Positions 1-7,642 of a stretch of 33,360 bases of DNA are shown piece after piece (position 1 is the stretch's first letter; the number at the start of each line of letters is the position of its first letter). Position numbers and translations under genes: made by a program. The notes beneath the pieces are model-generated. The model saw only the letters and a list, made by a program, of their open reading frames with translations, ran no database searches and was not told the DNA's origin. Origin of the DNA: Candidatus Rokuibacteriota bacterium (GTDB lineage: Bacteria > Methylomirabilota > Methylomirabilia > Rokubacteriales > CSP1-6). The stretch lies in the NCBI GenBank assembly GCA_023249095.1, contig JAHFDK010000037.1, positions 1 through 33,360 of the forward strand, read 5' to 3'.

Positions 1-393
1 GAAAGGCGCGTGGCCGCCGTGGCCAGTCATGCCGTAGACGACGATGCCCTGCCGGCAGAGCTGCGCCCAGCCGACGCGGCAGTGCTTGCACCGCCCGCAT
101 CCCTTGTAGTGATGGACCATCACGCGCTGGCCGATCGGCGCGTCCGCTTCGCTGACGCCGGGCCCGCGCTCGGCGACGACGCCGCACGGCTCGTGGCCGG
201 CGACGACGGGTCCGCCGCCGCCGCCCAGGCCCAGGGCCGCGGCCGCGTTGCCGGCGGCGCGGTACGGGTGCAGGTCGCTCCCGCACATGCCGGAGGCCTT
301 CATGGCGACGACGACCTCCCCGGGACCCGGTGTCGGGTCCGGGAACTCACGCAGCTCAAGCTTCCGGTTGCCGAGGAAAACGACGCCACGCAT
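1..393 (-). CDS. Zinc-dependent alcohol dehydrogenase, N-terminal part (runs off left edge)
   Basis: The first 131 residues of a medium-chain zinc alcohol dehydrogenase, which oxidises an alcohol with NAD(P) in the cytoplasm. Seen: the catalytic-zinc motif C37-G-S-D with H42, then GHE at 66-68, then the four structural-zinc cysteines C99, C102, C105 and C113 in the expected spacing. The ATG at 393 is preceded by a strong AGGAGG Shine-Dalgarno sequence. The NAD-binding Rossmann half lies outside the window, so the cofactor and substrate cannot be read. It is divergent from the MBL hydrolase, with a 53-bp gap. Confidence 0.9.
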   Translation of the reverse strand, partial: MRGVVFLGNRKLELREFPDPTPGPGEVVVAMKASGMCGSDLHPYRAAGNAAAALGLGGGGGPVVAGHEPCGVVAERGPGVSEADAPIGQRVMVHHYKGCGRCKHCRVGWAQLCRQGIVVYGMTGHGGHAPF

Positions 394-428
394 AAGTCCT
401 CCTGAGCGGCTACCCTATCACCATCGCC

Positions 429-434
429 TATAGT
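429..434 (+). promoter_or_regulatory. Possible -10 hexamer TATAGT for the MBL gene
   Basis: TATAGT lies 12 bases before the ATG at 447, with GGGAGG between them. It would give a very short leader. No good -35 is seen. Confidence 0.4.
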
Positions 435-446
435 CCGGGAGGCCCC

Positions 447-1313
447 ATGCAGACGATGAAGCTCGGCGAGGTGTCGATTTCCCGCGTGATCGAGATCGAC
501 CGCTCGTCGTTCTCGACCGCGTCCATGCTACCCGACTCGAGTGCCGATGTGATCGCCGCGCACCACCGCTGGCTCAAGCCGCACTTCTTCGACGAGCGGA
601 CGGGCGACCTCGCCTCGCGCATCCAGACGTACGTCGTGCGGACGCCGCGCCACACCGTCGTGATCGACACGGGTGTCGGGAACGGCAAAACGCGCGCCGG
701 CTCGCCCGCCTGGCACATGCGACAGAGCTCTTATCTCGACGATCTCGCCGCGGTCGGCGTCACGCCCGAGCAGGTGGACTTCGTCTTGTGTACCCATCTG
801 CACGTGGACCATGTCGGATGGAACACGCGCTGGAAGGACGGGCGCTGGGTCCCGACGTTCCCGAACAGCACATACGTCATCGCCGGTGCGGAGTGGGAGT
901 TCTGGAAGTACGAGAGCGACGCGGGCAAGGAGGAGTCGGGGTGCATCGCCGACAGCGTCGTGCCGGTGGTCGAGGCCGGCCAGGCGCTGCTCGTCGACAG
1001 CGACTTCAAGGTCGACGAGCATCTCCGCTTCGAGCCGTGGATCGGCCACACCCCGGGCCACGTCTGCGTCCGCCTCACGACCTCCGCCAGCAGCGCCGTT
1101 TTCTCCGGCGACCTCATGCACCGGACGGTGCAGGTGGCCGAGCCCCAGTGGTCGAGCCGCTTCTGCTACGATCCGGCCCAGGCGCGCGCGACACGGCGCG
1201 CGTTCGTCGAGCGCCATGCCGACTCCGGCACGCTGATCCTGGCCGGGCACTTCCCGCATCCGGGTTTCATCGTCCGCGAGGGCGGGGGCTACCGCTTCAC
1301 TCCGGCCGCGTAG
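447..1313 (+). CDS. MBL-fold metallohydrolase
   Basis: A 288-residue metallo-beta-lactamase-fold hydrolase with a full dinuclear metal site: H117, H119, D121 and H122 in the HxHxDH motif, H201 before the TPGH segment, D222 in SGD and H268 near the C-terminus. The family includes lactonases and other esterases or hydrolases; the exact substrate cannot be told. There is no signal peptide, so a cytoplasmic location is likely. GGGAGG lies just before the ATG. The 3' end overlaps the convergent methyltransferase remnant by 25 bp. Confidence 0.9.
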   Translation: MQTMKLGEVSISRVIEIDRSSFSTASMLPDSSADVIAAHHRWLKPHFFDERTGDLASRIQTYVVRTPRHTVVIDTGVGNGKTRAGSPAWHMRQSSYLDDLAAVGVTPEQVDFVLCTHLHVDHVGWNTRWKDGRWVPTFPNSTYVIAGAEWEFWKYESDAGKEESGCIADSVVPVVEAGQALLVDSDFKVDEHLRFEPWIGHTPGHVCVRLTTSASSAVFSGDLMHRTVQVAEPQWSSRFCYDPAQARATRRAFVERHADSGTLILAGHFPHPGFIVREGGGYRFTPAA

Positions 1314-1540
1314 ACGCGCGTTGTCTGGTACTCGAACTCGTAAGGGGCGCGCGTCGTGATCGCCTCGACGTCGAGCCGCGCCCGCTTCATGTAGGTCGCC
1401 ATTTCGGTCGGTTGATAGAGCGTGGCGTCGATCGAGACGCCCCGGCCGAACCAGTCGTCGGCGTGGACCTCGCCCTCGCCGCCGTGGAAGGCGAGCAAGA
1501 GGAGGCCCCCGGGAATCAGGACACGGGTCAATTCCGTGAG
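1289..1540 (-). pseudogene. Methyltransferase C-terminal remnant, fused to amidase
   Basis: This half of a 172-codon open frame reads like the end of a class I SAM-dependent methyltransferase: a VLIPGGLLLLAFHGG segment (post-motif III strand), then a long tail ending in an aromatic-rich strand. The SAM-binding N-terminal half is absent. At about 1540 the frame passes without a stop into amidase sequence. The two halves belong to unrelated families, so this is the scar of a large deletion or an assembly misjoin rather than a known fusion. The 3' end overlaps the MBL gene. Confidence 0.7.
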
Positions 1541-1974
1541 CTGGGGCTCGCAGGTGAGGGAGAGCCCGAGCTCGCACGTGTTGGTGCGGCCGAAGATGAC
1601 GAGGCCGGCGCGCTTGAGCCGCGTGACGTGCTCGCTACCGGCGGCGGGTGGCGGCGCGTCGGCGAAGAACCGGGAGCTCCGGGTCATCTTCACGCCGGCG
1701 ATTGACGCCGTCAGGTCCTTCATGAGGAACGGCACGCCCGTGAACGGTCCGTCCGGCAGGCCCGCCGCGATCGCGGCGCGTCCGTAGTCGTAGAGGGGCA
1801 TCGTCACGGCGTTGATCGCGGGGTTGCGCGCCGCGACCCGCTCGATGGCGGCCCCAGGAGCTCGCCGGGGGAGACCCGGCGGCGTCGTACCAGCTCGGCG
1901 AGGCCGAGCGCGTCGTACCGCTCGTAGTCGGCGAATCCGCTCACGTCGACGTCCCCCGGCTCATCGGAGGCCAT
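1541..1974 (-). pseudogene. Amidase (amidase signature family) N-terminal remnant, frameshifted
   Basis: The N-terminal third of an amidase-signature enzyme. Reading starts at the ATG at 1974 and runs to SPGELL (about 1856). One base then appears to be missing near 1853-1856, and the next frame continues with AAIERVAARNPAINAV. Seen: GPFTGVPFLMKDL, whose Lys matches the catalytic Lys of the Ser-Ser-Lys triad, and GRTNTCELGLSLTCEPQ. The GGSSGG core with both catalytic serines and the whole C-terminal part are missing. At about 1540 it joins in frame to methyltransferase sequence. It cannot be catalytically active. Confidence 0.8.
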
Positions 1975-2022
1975 GTTAGTCGAACCGGTCGCGTGCCGCG
2001 TGGGCATAATGGGGAGCCCCTC

Positions 2023-3309
2023 ATGAGCGACATCCAGGAGACCGATCGGCACAGCCACAATCCGCTCGTCCGCTATTTCAGAATTCTGGGGCCCGGTCTC
2101 GTCACCGGCGCGTCGGACGACGATCCGAGCGGGATCACGACCTATTCCGTCGCCGGCGCCTCGCTCGGCTACGGGACGCTCTGGACGGCGCTCGCGACGT
2201 TGCCCCTGACGATGGCGGTCCAGCTCATCTGCGCGCGGATCGGGCTCGTCACCGGCCGCGGCCTCGCGGGCGCCGTTCGCCGGCACTATCCCCGCCCGTT
2301 CCTCTACGTCGCGTGCCTGTTGCTGCTCGTCGCGAACGTCTTCAACATCGCCGCCGATCTCGCGGGCATGGCGGACGCAGCCAGCATGCTGACCGGCGTG
2401 TGGAGGCTCGTGTGGGTCCCCTTGTTCGGCGCGACGGTCATGGTCCTCACCATCTACACGAGCTACCCGACGTTCGCGAAGTATCTCAAGTGGATGACGG
2501 TGGTGCTGTTCTCCTACGTCTTCGCGGCCTTTCTGGCCCGTCCCGACTGGGGCGCCGTGCTCACAGCGACCGTGGTGCCGGACCTCCGCTGGAATCGCGC
2601 GTACGTCACGACGCTGGTCGCCATCTTCGGTACGACGATCTCGCCGTACCTCTTCTTCTGGCAGGCCTCACAGGAGGTCGAAGAGGAGAAGGCGCGCGGA
2701 CGGCGTACCGTGGCCTCTCGACGGGGAGCGACGGCACACGAGCTTCGCGATGCCCGACTCGACGTGGCGACGGGCATCTGTCTCTCCAACGTCGTGTTCT
2801 ACTTCATCATCCTGACGACGGCGGCCACGCTCCATCGCGTCGGCCGGCACGACATTCAGACCGCGCGCGAGGCCGCCGAGGCGCTCCGGCCTCTCGCCGG
2901 CGACGGAGCATATCTTCTCTTCGCGCTCGGGTTGATCGGCACGGGGCTGCTCGCCGTGCCCGTGCTTGCGGGATCGGCGTCCTTCGCCGTCGCCGAAGTC
3001 TTCGGATGGCGCGCGGGGCTCGATCTCTCACCCCGGCGCGGCCGGCGTTTCTACCTGGTCTTCGCGGGCGCCGTGAGCGCGGGCATGCTGCTCGATCTCG
3101 CCGGGACGAACCCGATCCGCATGCTGTTTCTCTCGGCCGTTCTCAACGGGCTCCTGGCGGCGCCGCTGCTCCTGCTCGTCATGCTCGTCAGTAACAACCG
3201 GGCGATCATGGGCGAGCACGCGAACGGTCCCTGGCTCAACGTGCTCGGCTGGTCGGCGACGGCCGTCATGTCGCTCGCCGCGGCCGCCTTCCTCGGAACG
3301 TTGCTGTGA
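2023..3309 (+). CDS. Nramp-like divalent metal transporter
   Basis: A 428-residue polytopic membrane protein of the Nramp/SLC11 fold with about 11 hydrophobic segments. The opening RILGPGLVTGASDDDPSG is characteristic of the family. The canonical TM1 metal-binding DPGN is replaced by DPSG (34-37), and the TM6 MPH motif is replaced by SPY (207-209), so the usual metal-ligating Met is absent. The substrate may therefore not be Mn2+/Fe2+. A charged Arg/Glu-rich loop follows TM6. The ATG at 2023 has GGGGAG upstream; a GTG at 1993 is a weaker choice. The DUF420 gene follows after 13 bp. Confidence 0.85.
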   Translation: MSDIQETDRHSHNPLVRYFRILGPGLVTGASDDDPSGITTYSVAGASLGYGTLWTALATLPLTMAVQLICARIGLVTGRGLAGAVRRHYPRPFLYVACLLLLVANVFNIAADLAGMADAASMLTGVWRLVWVPLFGATVMVLTIYTSYPTFAKYLKWMTVVLFSYVFAAFLARPDWGAVLTATVVPDLRWNRAYVTTLVAIFGTTISPYLFFWQASQEVEEEKARGRRTVASRRGATAHELRDARLDVATGICLSNVVFYFIILTTAATLHRVGRHDIQTAREAAEALRPLAGDGAYLLFALGLIGTGLLAVPVLAGSASFAVAEVFGWRAGLDLSPRRGRRFYLVFAGAVSAGMLLDLAGTNPIRMLFLSAVLNGLLAAPLLLLVMLVSNNRAIMGEHANGPWLNVLGWSATAVMSLAAAAFLGTLL

Positions 3310-3322
3310 CGAGACCCGCGCC

Positions 3323-3841
3323 GTGAAGGATCGGTTCGCGCTCCTCCTGATCGGCGTGATCTCGCTCGTGATCGTGCTGGTCGTCGGCTATCTGCTCCTC
3401 GGCCAGCGCCCGGAGACCGGCGGACGATCTGCCGTGGGAGCCTTGCCGCTCCTCAACGCCTGTCTCAACGCGACGAGCACCGCGCTGCTCAGCGCCGGCT
3501 GGATCTTCATTCGGCGCAAGCGGGTCACCGCGCACAAGACGTGCATGGTGTCGGCCCTCGTGGTCTCGACCCTGTTTCTCGTCTCGTACGTGACCTACCA
3601 CGCAATCGCGGGCTCGCGGCCCTTCGGGGGACAGGGATGGATCCGTGTCGTCTACTTTCCGCTGCTGGTCTCGCACATCGTCCTGGCTGCCGCGATCGTT
3701 CCGCTGGCGCTCACCACCGTCTACCGCGCGCTCCAGGGCACGTTCGCGCGACACGTGCGGATTGCCCGCTGGACGCTTCCGATCTGGCTCTACGTGTCGG
3801 TGACAGGCGTGCTCGTCTACTGGATGCTCTACCGGCTATAG
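3323..3841 (+). CDS. DUF420 family membrane protein
   Basis: A 172-residue protein with about five transmembrane segments that matches the DUF420 (YozB/CtaM) pattern: a first TM, then PLLNACLNATSTALL, a conserved AHK, a YHA segment, SHIVLA and RHVRIARWTLPIWLYVSVTG. The conserved histidines in membrane-flanking positions fit metal or heme handling. Family members include CtaM, needed for heme-copper oxidase function in Gram-positives. The role here is inferred. It probably shares a transcript with the Nramp-like gene (13-bp gap). Its stop overlaps the convergent PhzF remnant by 6 bp. Confidence 0.8.
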   Translation: MKDRFALLLIGVISLVIVLVVGYLLLGQRPETGGRSAVGALPLLNACLNATSTALLSAGWIFIRRKRVTAHKTCMVSALVVSTLFLVSYVTYHAIAGSRPFGGQGWIRVVYFPLLVSHIVLAAAIVPLALTTVYRALQGTFARHVRIARWTLPIWLYVSVTGVLVYWMLYRL

Positions 3842-4269
3842 CAGCTCGCCGCGGAGGACCGTGACGGGCTTGCCGCCGAGCGTCACGCGGTCGCCCGCGA
3901 CGCGGACCCGGACGATGCCGCCGCGCGGCGAGGCCTGGTAGGCGACCAGCTCGCTCTTGCCGAGGCGTGTCTGCCAGAACGGGCCGAGCGCGCAGTGCGC
4001 CGAGCCCGTCACCGGATCCTCCGGCACGCCGGCGCCCGGCGCGAAGAACCGTGAGACGAAATCGTAACCGGCCGAGGCGGCGCGGCTCGTGACGATCACC
4101 CCACGCACCGGCAGCGCGGCCAGCGCCGCGTGGTTCGGCGCCAGGCACCGGACGGTGTCCTCTGCATCCAGCCTTCGTCGCGTGCCGCGGGCAAGAGGCA
4201 GACCGCCGCCGGGTTGCCCGCGAACGGCGTGTCGGTGAACGCATCGACCTGCGTGATCCGAAGCCCCAC
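3836..4269 (-). pseudogene. PhzF-family isomerase with internal deletion
   Basis: Two ends of a PhzF-type isomerase/epimerase (normally about 270-300 residues) with the middle missing. The GTG start at 4269 gives GLRITQVDAFTDTPFAGNPA, with a Glu/Asp-bearing first motif, up to DEGWMQ at 4162. The reading then jumps frame to EDTVRCLAPNHAAL and ends with the hallmark PEDPVTGSAHCALGPFW and the PVTVLRGELL tail. About 130 residues, including the catalytic Glu region and DLCGHATL, are lost. The frame changes at the junction, so no full product can be made. Confidence 0.85.
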
Positions 4270-4277
4270 GGCCCGGA

Positions 4278-4283
4278 AGTGTA
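4278..4283 (-). promoter_or_regulatory. TACACT hexamer before PhzF start
   Basis: On the minus strand TACACT lies 8 bases before the GTG at 4269, with no Shine-Dalgarno sequence between. It fits a -10 element of a leaderless mRNA. Confidence 0.4.
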
Positions 4284-4296
4284 GCAACAAAGGTGT

Positions 4297-4302
4297 TAGA
4301 GT
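4297..4302 (+). promoter_or_regulatory. TAGAGT hexamer before FIST start
   Basis: TAGAGT lies 6 bases before the GTG at 4309, with no Shine-Dalgarno sequence. The divergent PhzF hexamer is only 13 bp away, so two start signals share a 39-bp gap. Confidence 0.4.
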
Positions 4303-4308
4303 CCAGTC

Positions 4309-5472
4309 GTGATCGCCGCTGGAACGGGTCTTGCCGTTGGGGGGGCGGCCGACCGCGCCGCGCTCGAGGCATCGCTCGATGCCCTCGGGCGGAGCGGAAC
4401 CGATCGGGCGGACCTCGCCCTCGTCTTCGTCACCGGCGACGCCTACCCGCGGGCCCACGAGCTCCTGCACGCCGTCCGCCGGGTGACCGGCGCGCGCGCC
4501 GTGCTCGGCTGTAGCGCCGCCGGCATCCTCACCGACCGCCGAGAAGTCGAGGACGAGCCCGCGGTGGCCGTCCTCGCGGTGCGGTGCGAGCGGCTGGTCG
4601 CGACGCCCTTCCTGTTCGAGCGGCAGGGCGAGCGTTCGGACCTCGGAATTGAGCTGGCGCAGCGGATCGGCGGCACCGTAGCCGAAGGCGGCTGCGCGCT
4701 CGTGTTCCCGGACGCCATGGGGTGCAACCCGGCGGCGCTGCTCGCCCAGCTCGACGAGGCGCTCGGCTTCGTGCCGGTGCTGGGCGCGGTCGCGGCGGGC
4801 GCGCCGATGTTCGAGCTCTACAACACGGAGGCCGCCCAGGGTGCGCTCGCCGGGGTCGCGCTCTCCGGGCTGACACCGGTCATCGGCGTGGCGCAGGGCT
4901 GCACGCCGATCGGCGAGCCCTACGTCATCACGCGCGCCGAGGCGAACGTGATCCAGGGGATCGGGAATCGCCCGGCGCTGGAGATGCTGGGCGAGGCGAT
5001 CCGCTCGCTCAGGGACGCCGAGGCGCGGATCCAGCGGGCCGGCGTGTTCGCCGGTCTCGCGATGGATCCAGCCAAATCCCCGCTCGAGCGCGGCGACTTC
5101 CTCGTGCGCAACCTCGTCGGCGCCGATCAGTCGAGTGGGGCTCTCGCCGTCGCCGAGCGCGTGCGCGTGGGGCAGACCGTCCAGTTCCAGATCCGCGACG
5201 CCGAGGCGTCGCGGCAGGATCTCCTCGGGATGCTCGACGAGGTGGCGACGCGCCTGGGCGGCCGCCGCCCGGCTTTCGGCTGCTACTTCGACTGCGCTGG
5301 CCGCGGGCGAGGGCTCTTCGGTGTTCCCGACCACGACGTGACGCTCATCCGCGAGCGGCTCGGCGAATTCCCGCTCGTCGGATTTTTCGGCAACGGCGAG
5401 TTCGCGCCGATCGGTCGCCAGAACTTCTTCCACAACTACACGGGCGCCCTCGTGGTCTTTCCGGAGGCCTGA
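4309..5472 (+). CDS. FIST N- and C-domain protein
   Basis: A 387-residue soluble protein with the FIST_N then FIST_C architecture. Seen: the N-terminal fold ending in ARAVLGCSAAGIL, a central PVLGAVAAGAP, SGLTPVIGVAQGC, and the diagnostic C-terminal GFFGNGEFAPIG...NFFHNYTGALVVF. FIST domains are thought to sense small ligands, possibly amino acids, usually as input modules of signalling proteins. Here the pair stands alone with no output domain. The start is GTG without a Shine-Dalgarno sequence. A methyltransferase follows 5 bp later, so the two are probably co-transcribed. Confidence 0.88.
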   Translation: MIAAGTGLAVGGAADRAALEASLDALGRSGTDRADLALVFVTGDAYPRAHELLHAVRRVTGARAVLGCSAAGILTDRREVEDEPAVAVLAVRCERLVATPFLFERQGERSDLGIELAQRIGGTVAEGGCALVFPDAMGCNPAALLAQLDEALGFVPVLGAVAAGAPMFELYNTEAAQGALAGVALSGLTPVIGVAQGCTPIGEPYVITRAEANVIQGIGNRPALEMLGEAIRSLRDAEARIQRAGVFAGLAMDPAKSPLERGDFLVRNLVGADQSSGALAVAERVRVGQTVQFQIRDAEASRQDLLGMLDEVATRLGGRRPAFGCYFDCAGRGRGLFGVPDHDVTLIRERLGEFPLVGFFGNGEFAPIGRQNFFHNYTGALVVFPEA

Positions 5473-5477
5473 GGACG

Positions 5478-6065
5478 ATGCGCGGTCTCGAGCAGATCCC
5501 GTGGCTCTACGACGGGCTCTGCGCGGTGCTGGAGAGTACCGGGCTCGCACCCTGGCGGCGGTGGCTCGTCGCTGGCGCCCGCGGGCGCACGCTCGACGTG
5601 GGGTGCGGAACCGGTCGGAGCTTGCCGCTCTACGGCGCCGGGGCGCTGGTGTTCGGGCTCGACCCCGCGCGTGCCTCGCTCGCGCGCGCCCGCCGGCGGG
5701 CGCCGCGCATGCCGCTGGTGCAGGGGAGCGCGGAGGCGCTCCCATTCCGCGACGGCGTCTTCGACACGGTGGTCTCGAGCCTCGTCTTCTGCAGCGTGCC
5801 CGATCCCGCGCGCGGCCTCGCCGAGATCAAGCGAGTGCTGCGCTCGAATGGGCGCCTCCGCATGGTCGAGCACGTCCGCTCGGCGCGCCCGTGGAGGGCG
5901 GGGCTCCAGGACCGCGTGCAGCCCGTCTGGACTTGGCTCAGCGGCGGCTGCTACCCGAACCGAGAGACCGAGAGCGCCGTGGAGACCGCGGGCTTCGCGA
6001 TCGAGGCCGAGGAGCGTTGCGCCGAGGCCGACTTTCGGGGCTTCTCGGCGCGCCCGGTCCGCTAG
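5478..6065 (+). CDS. Class I SAM-dependent methyltransferase
   Basis: A 195-residue Methyltransf_11-type enzyme. Seen: motif I LDVGCGTGRSLPLY, the acidic end of strand 2 in GLDPA, motif II around GSAEALPFRDGVFDTVVSS, and the post-motif EIKRVLRSNGRLRMVEHVR. It resembles UbiE/phospholipid-type small methyltransferases, but the substrate is not readable. It starts 5 bp after the FIST gene, indicating an operon, and overlaps the convergent glycosyltransferase stop by 4 bp. Confidence 0.87.
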   Translation: MRGLEQIPWLYDGLCAVLESTGLAPWRRWLVAGARGRTLDVGCGTGRSLPLYGAGALVFGLDPARASLARARRRAPRMPLVQGSAEALPFRDGVFDTVVSSLVFCSVPDPARGLAEIKRVLRSNGRLRMVEHVRSARPWRAGLQDRVQPVWTWLSGGCYPNRETESAVETAGFAIEAEERCAEADFRGFSARPVR

Positions 6066-7138
6066 AGGAGGTCGCGGTACACCGCCGTGGTCCGCGCCAT
6101 CGTCGCGTCGATCGTGTACCGCGCCTGCACCATCACCTGGCCGGCGCGCGCCATCGCACGCGCCCGCTCGGGCTCGCGGAGCAGTGCCAAGATCGCGTCG
6201 GCGAGCGCCGCCGGGTCCGCCGGAGGCACGAGGCGACCGTTCTCACCGTCCCGGATCAGCTCGGGACTCCCGCCGACTGTGGAGGCGACGACCGGCGTGC
6301 CCACCGCGAGCGCCTGCGGGATCACCTGGGGGATCGCCTCGGACCTGATGGAGGGCAGCGCCAGCACGTCGAGCGCCGCCATCACCTCGGGGATGTCGCG
6401 GCGGAAGCCGGTGAGGCGGACGCGCGCTTCGAGGCCCAGGTGCCGCACGCGGCCCTTCACGTCATCGAAGCCGACGCCGTCGCCGACGATGAGGAAGCGC
6501 GTCTCGGGCGCGACCGCGAGCACCGCCCGCGCGGCATCGAGGAAGACGTTGTGGCCCTTCGAGCCCCGAACGTTGGCGACGAGCCCGACCACCGGCGCTG
6601 CGCCGAGGCCAAGCTCGTCGCGGACTGCCTTGCCCGACACGCCGGGATGGAACCGCGCGCTGTCGACCCCGGCCGAGATCGCCACGACGCGCTCGGACGT
6701 GATGCCCGCCCCGATGACCATCGCGCGCACGCCCTCACCGCTGGTAATGATCCGGTCGGCGAGCCGGTAGACGAGGGCGCGCCGTCGGCGGATGGGAATT
6801 GACACGTGCCGGCTGCGCACCACGGGCCGGCCCAGCGACTTCGCGGCGACCCCCCCGAGCCAGCTGTCGACGGAGCTGTGGGTGTGGACGAGACTCACAC
6901 CGCGCTCCCGCATGAGCCGGCGCAACCGCACGATGGCGCCGATGTCGATCGCGCTCCCCATCCGGATGGCCTCAACCGGAATGGAAGAGGCGCGCGCCTC
7001 GGCGAGAAGGGGGCTGTCGGGCTGGCAGACGATCAGGGCGCGCCAGCCGTGGTCGATCAGCCAGCGTGTCTCCGCGAGAGTGCGGATCTCCTGGCCACCG
7101 TGTCCGTGAGACGACTCGGTGTGCAGGACGATGTGCAT
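6062..7138 (-). CDS. GT4-type glycosyltransferase
   Basis: A 358-residue GT-B glycosyltransferase of the GT4/GT1 Pfam type. The N-terminal domain opens with HIVLHTESSHGHGGQE (family glycine-rich loop) and has VHTHSSVDSW. The C-terminal nucleotide-sugar domain has GVDSARFHPG, NVRGSKGHNVFLDA, FLIVGDG and a donor-site motif SEAIPQVIPQALAVGTPVVA with the GGSPELI segment. Its likely role is transfer of a sugar in envelope polysaccharide or glycolipid synthesis; donor and acceptor are unknown. It is monocistronic as far as can be seen. Confidence 0.9.
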   Translation of the reverse strand: MHIVLHTESSHGHGGQEIRTLAETRWLIDHGWRALIVCQPDSPLLAEARASSIPVEAIRMGSAIDIGAIVRLRRLMRERGVSLVHTHSSVDSWLGGVAAKSLGRPVVRSRHVSIPIRRRRALVYRLADRIITSGEGVRAMVIGAGITSERVVAISAGVDSARFHPGVSGKAVRDELGLGAAPVVGLVANVRGSKGHNVFLDAARAVLAVAPETRFLIVGDGVGFDDVKGRVRHLGLEARVRLTGFRRDIPEVMAALDVLALPSIRSEAIPQVIPQALAVGTPVVASTVGGSPELIRDGENGRLVPPADPAALADAILALLREPERARAMARAGQVMVQARYTIDATMARTTAVYRDLL

Positions 7139-7144
7139 GATGCC

Positions 7145-7150
7145 AAACTA
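7145..7150 (-). promoter_or_regulatory. TAGTTT hexamer before glycosyltransferase start
   Basis: On the minus strand TAGTTT lies 6 bases before the ATG at 7138, and no Shine-Dalgarno sequence is present. It fits a leaderless promoter. Confidence 0.4.
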
Positions 7151-7205
7151 CCGCCCCGGGCCGGGGCGAACCACAGATGGAAGAGGCGAGCGGTTGTGTG
7201 CTGGG

Positions 7206-7556
7206 CTACCAGCGACCGCTGCCGCCGCGGGACCCGCCGCGACCGCCGCCGCCGAAGCCACCGCGACCGCCACCGCCGCCACCGCGCCGGTCGCCTCCGC
7301 CGCCTGCCCCGGGGGCCTTTGCCTTCTCGACCTGGATGGTCCGGCCGTCGAGGCTCGTGCCGTTGAGGCGGCTGATGGCCTGCTCGGCTTCCTCCGGCGT
7401 CGCCATCTCGACGAAGCCGAAGCCCCGCGAGCGGCCGGTGTCCCGGTCGGTCACGACGCTCGCGGACTCGACGCTGCCAGCCGCCGCGAAGGCCTCGCGC
7501 AGACGCTCGTTAGAGGTTGAAAATGCAAGACCGCCGACGAAGAGTTTCACCGCCAT
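7206..7556 (-). CDS. RRM-type glycine-rich RNA-binding protein
   Basis: A 116-residue single-RRM protein. RNP2 (KLFVGGLAF) lies at the N-terminus and RNP1 (RGFGFVEM) in the middle, each with the aromatic residues that stack on RNA bases. The last 35 or so residues are Gly/Arg repeats (RGG-like), which add unspecific RNA affinity. Bacterial members are often cold- or stress-induced RNA chaperones. The start at 7556 is set by AAGGAG upstream; a longer frame to 7607 lacks family similarity. A TATACT -10 lies upstream at 7592-7597. Confidence 0.92.
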   Translation of the reverse strand: MAVKLFVGGLAFSTSNERLREAFAAAGSVESASVVTDRDTGRSRGFGFVEMATPEEAEQAISRLNGTSLDGRTIQVEKAKAPGAGGGGDRRGGGGGGRGGFGGGGRGGSRGGSGRW

Positions 7557-7591
7557 GGCAGGGCTCCTTCTGACCGCACGGAAACAGTCGG

Positions 7592-7601
7592 AGTATACAC
7601 T
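7592..7601. promoter_or_regulatory. Shared bidirectional -10 element (GTATAC core)
   Basis: AGTATACACT reads TATACT on the minus strand toward the RRM gene and TATACA/TACACT on the plus strand toward the DedA gene. Both -10 hexamers overlap on the palindrome GTATAC. The RRM leader would be about 29 nt and carries AAGGAG. Confidence 0.45.
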
Positions 7602-7642
7602 GGTCATCGTCTTCCGCGAGCCGAATCTTCCCGAGGTGCGAT

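Noticed and set aside
10..405. Plus-strand open frame at the left edge
   Set aside because: It is antisense to a clear zinc alcohol dehydrogenase with all metal ligands and a strong SD.
1993..2022. GTG at 1993 as Nramp-like start
   Set aside because: The added ten residues are not family-like, and GGGGAG is correctly spaced to the ATG at 2023.
7206..7310. Short tandem repeats in the GGN-rich stretch
   Set aside because: They are codons for the Gly/Arg-rich tail of the RRM protein, not an independent repeat element.
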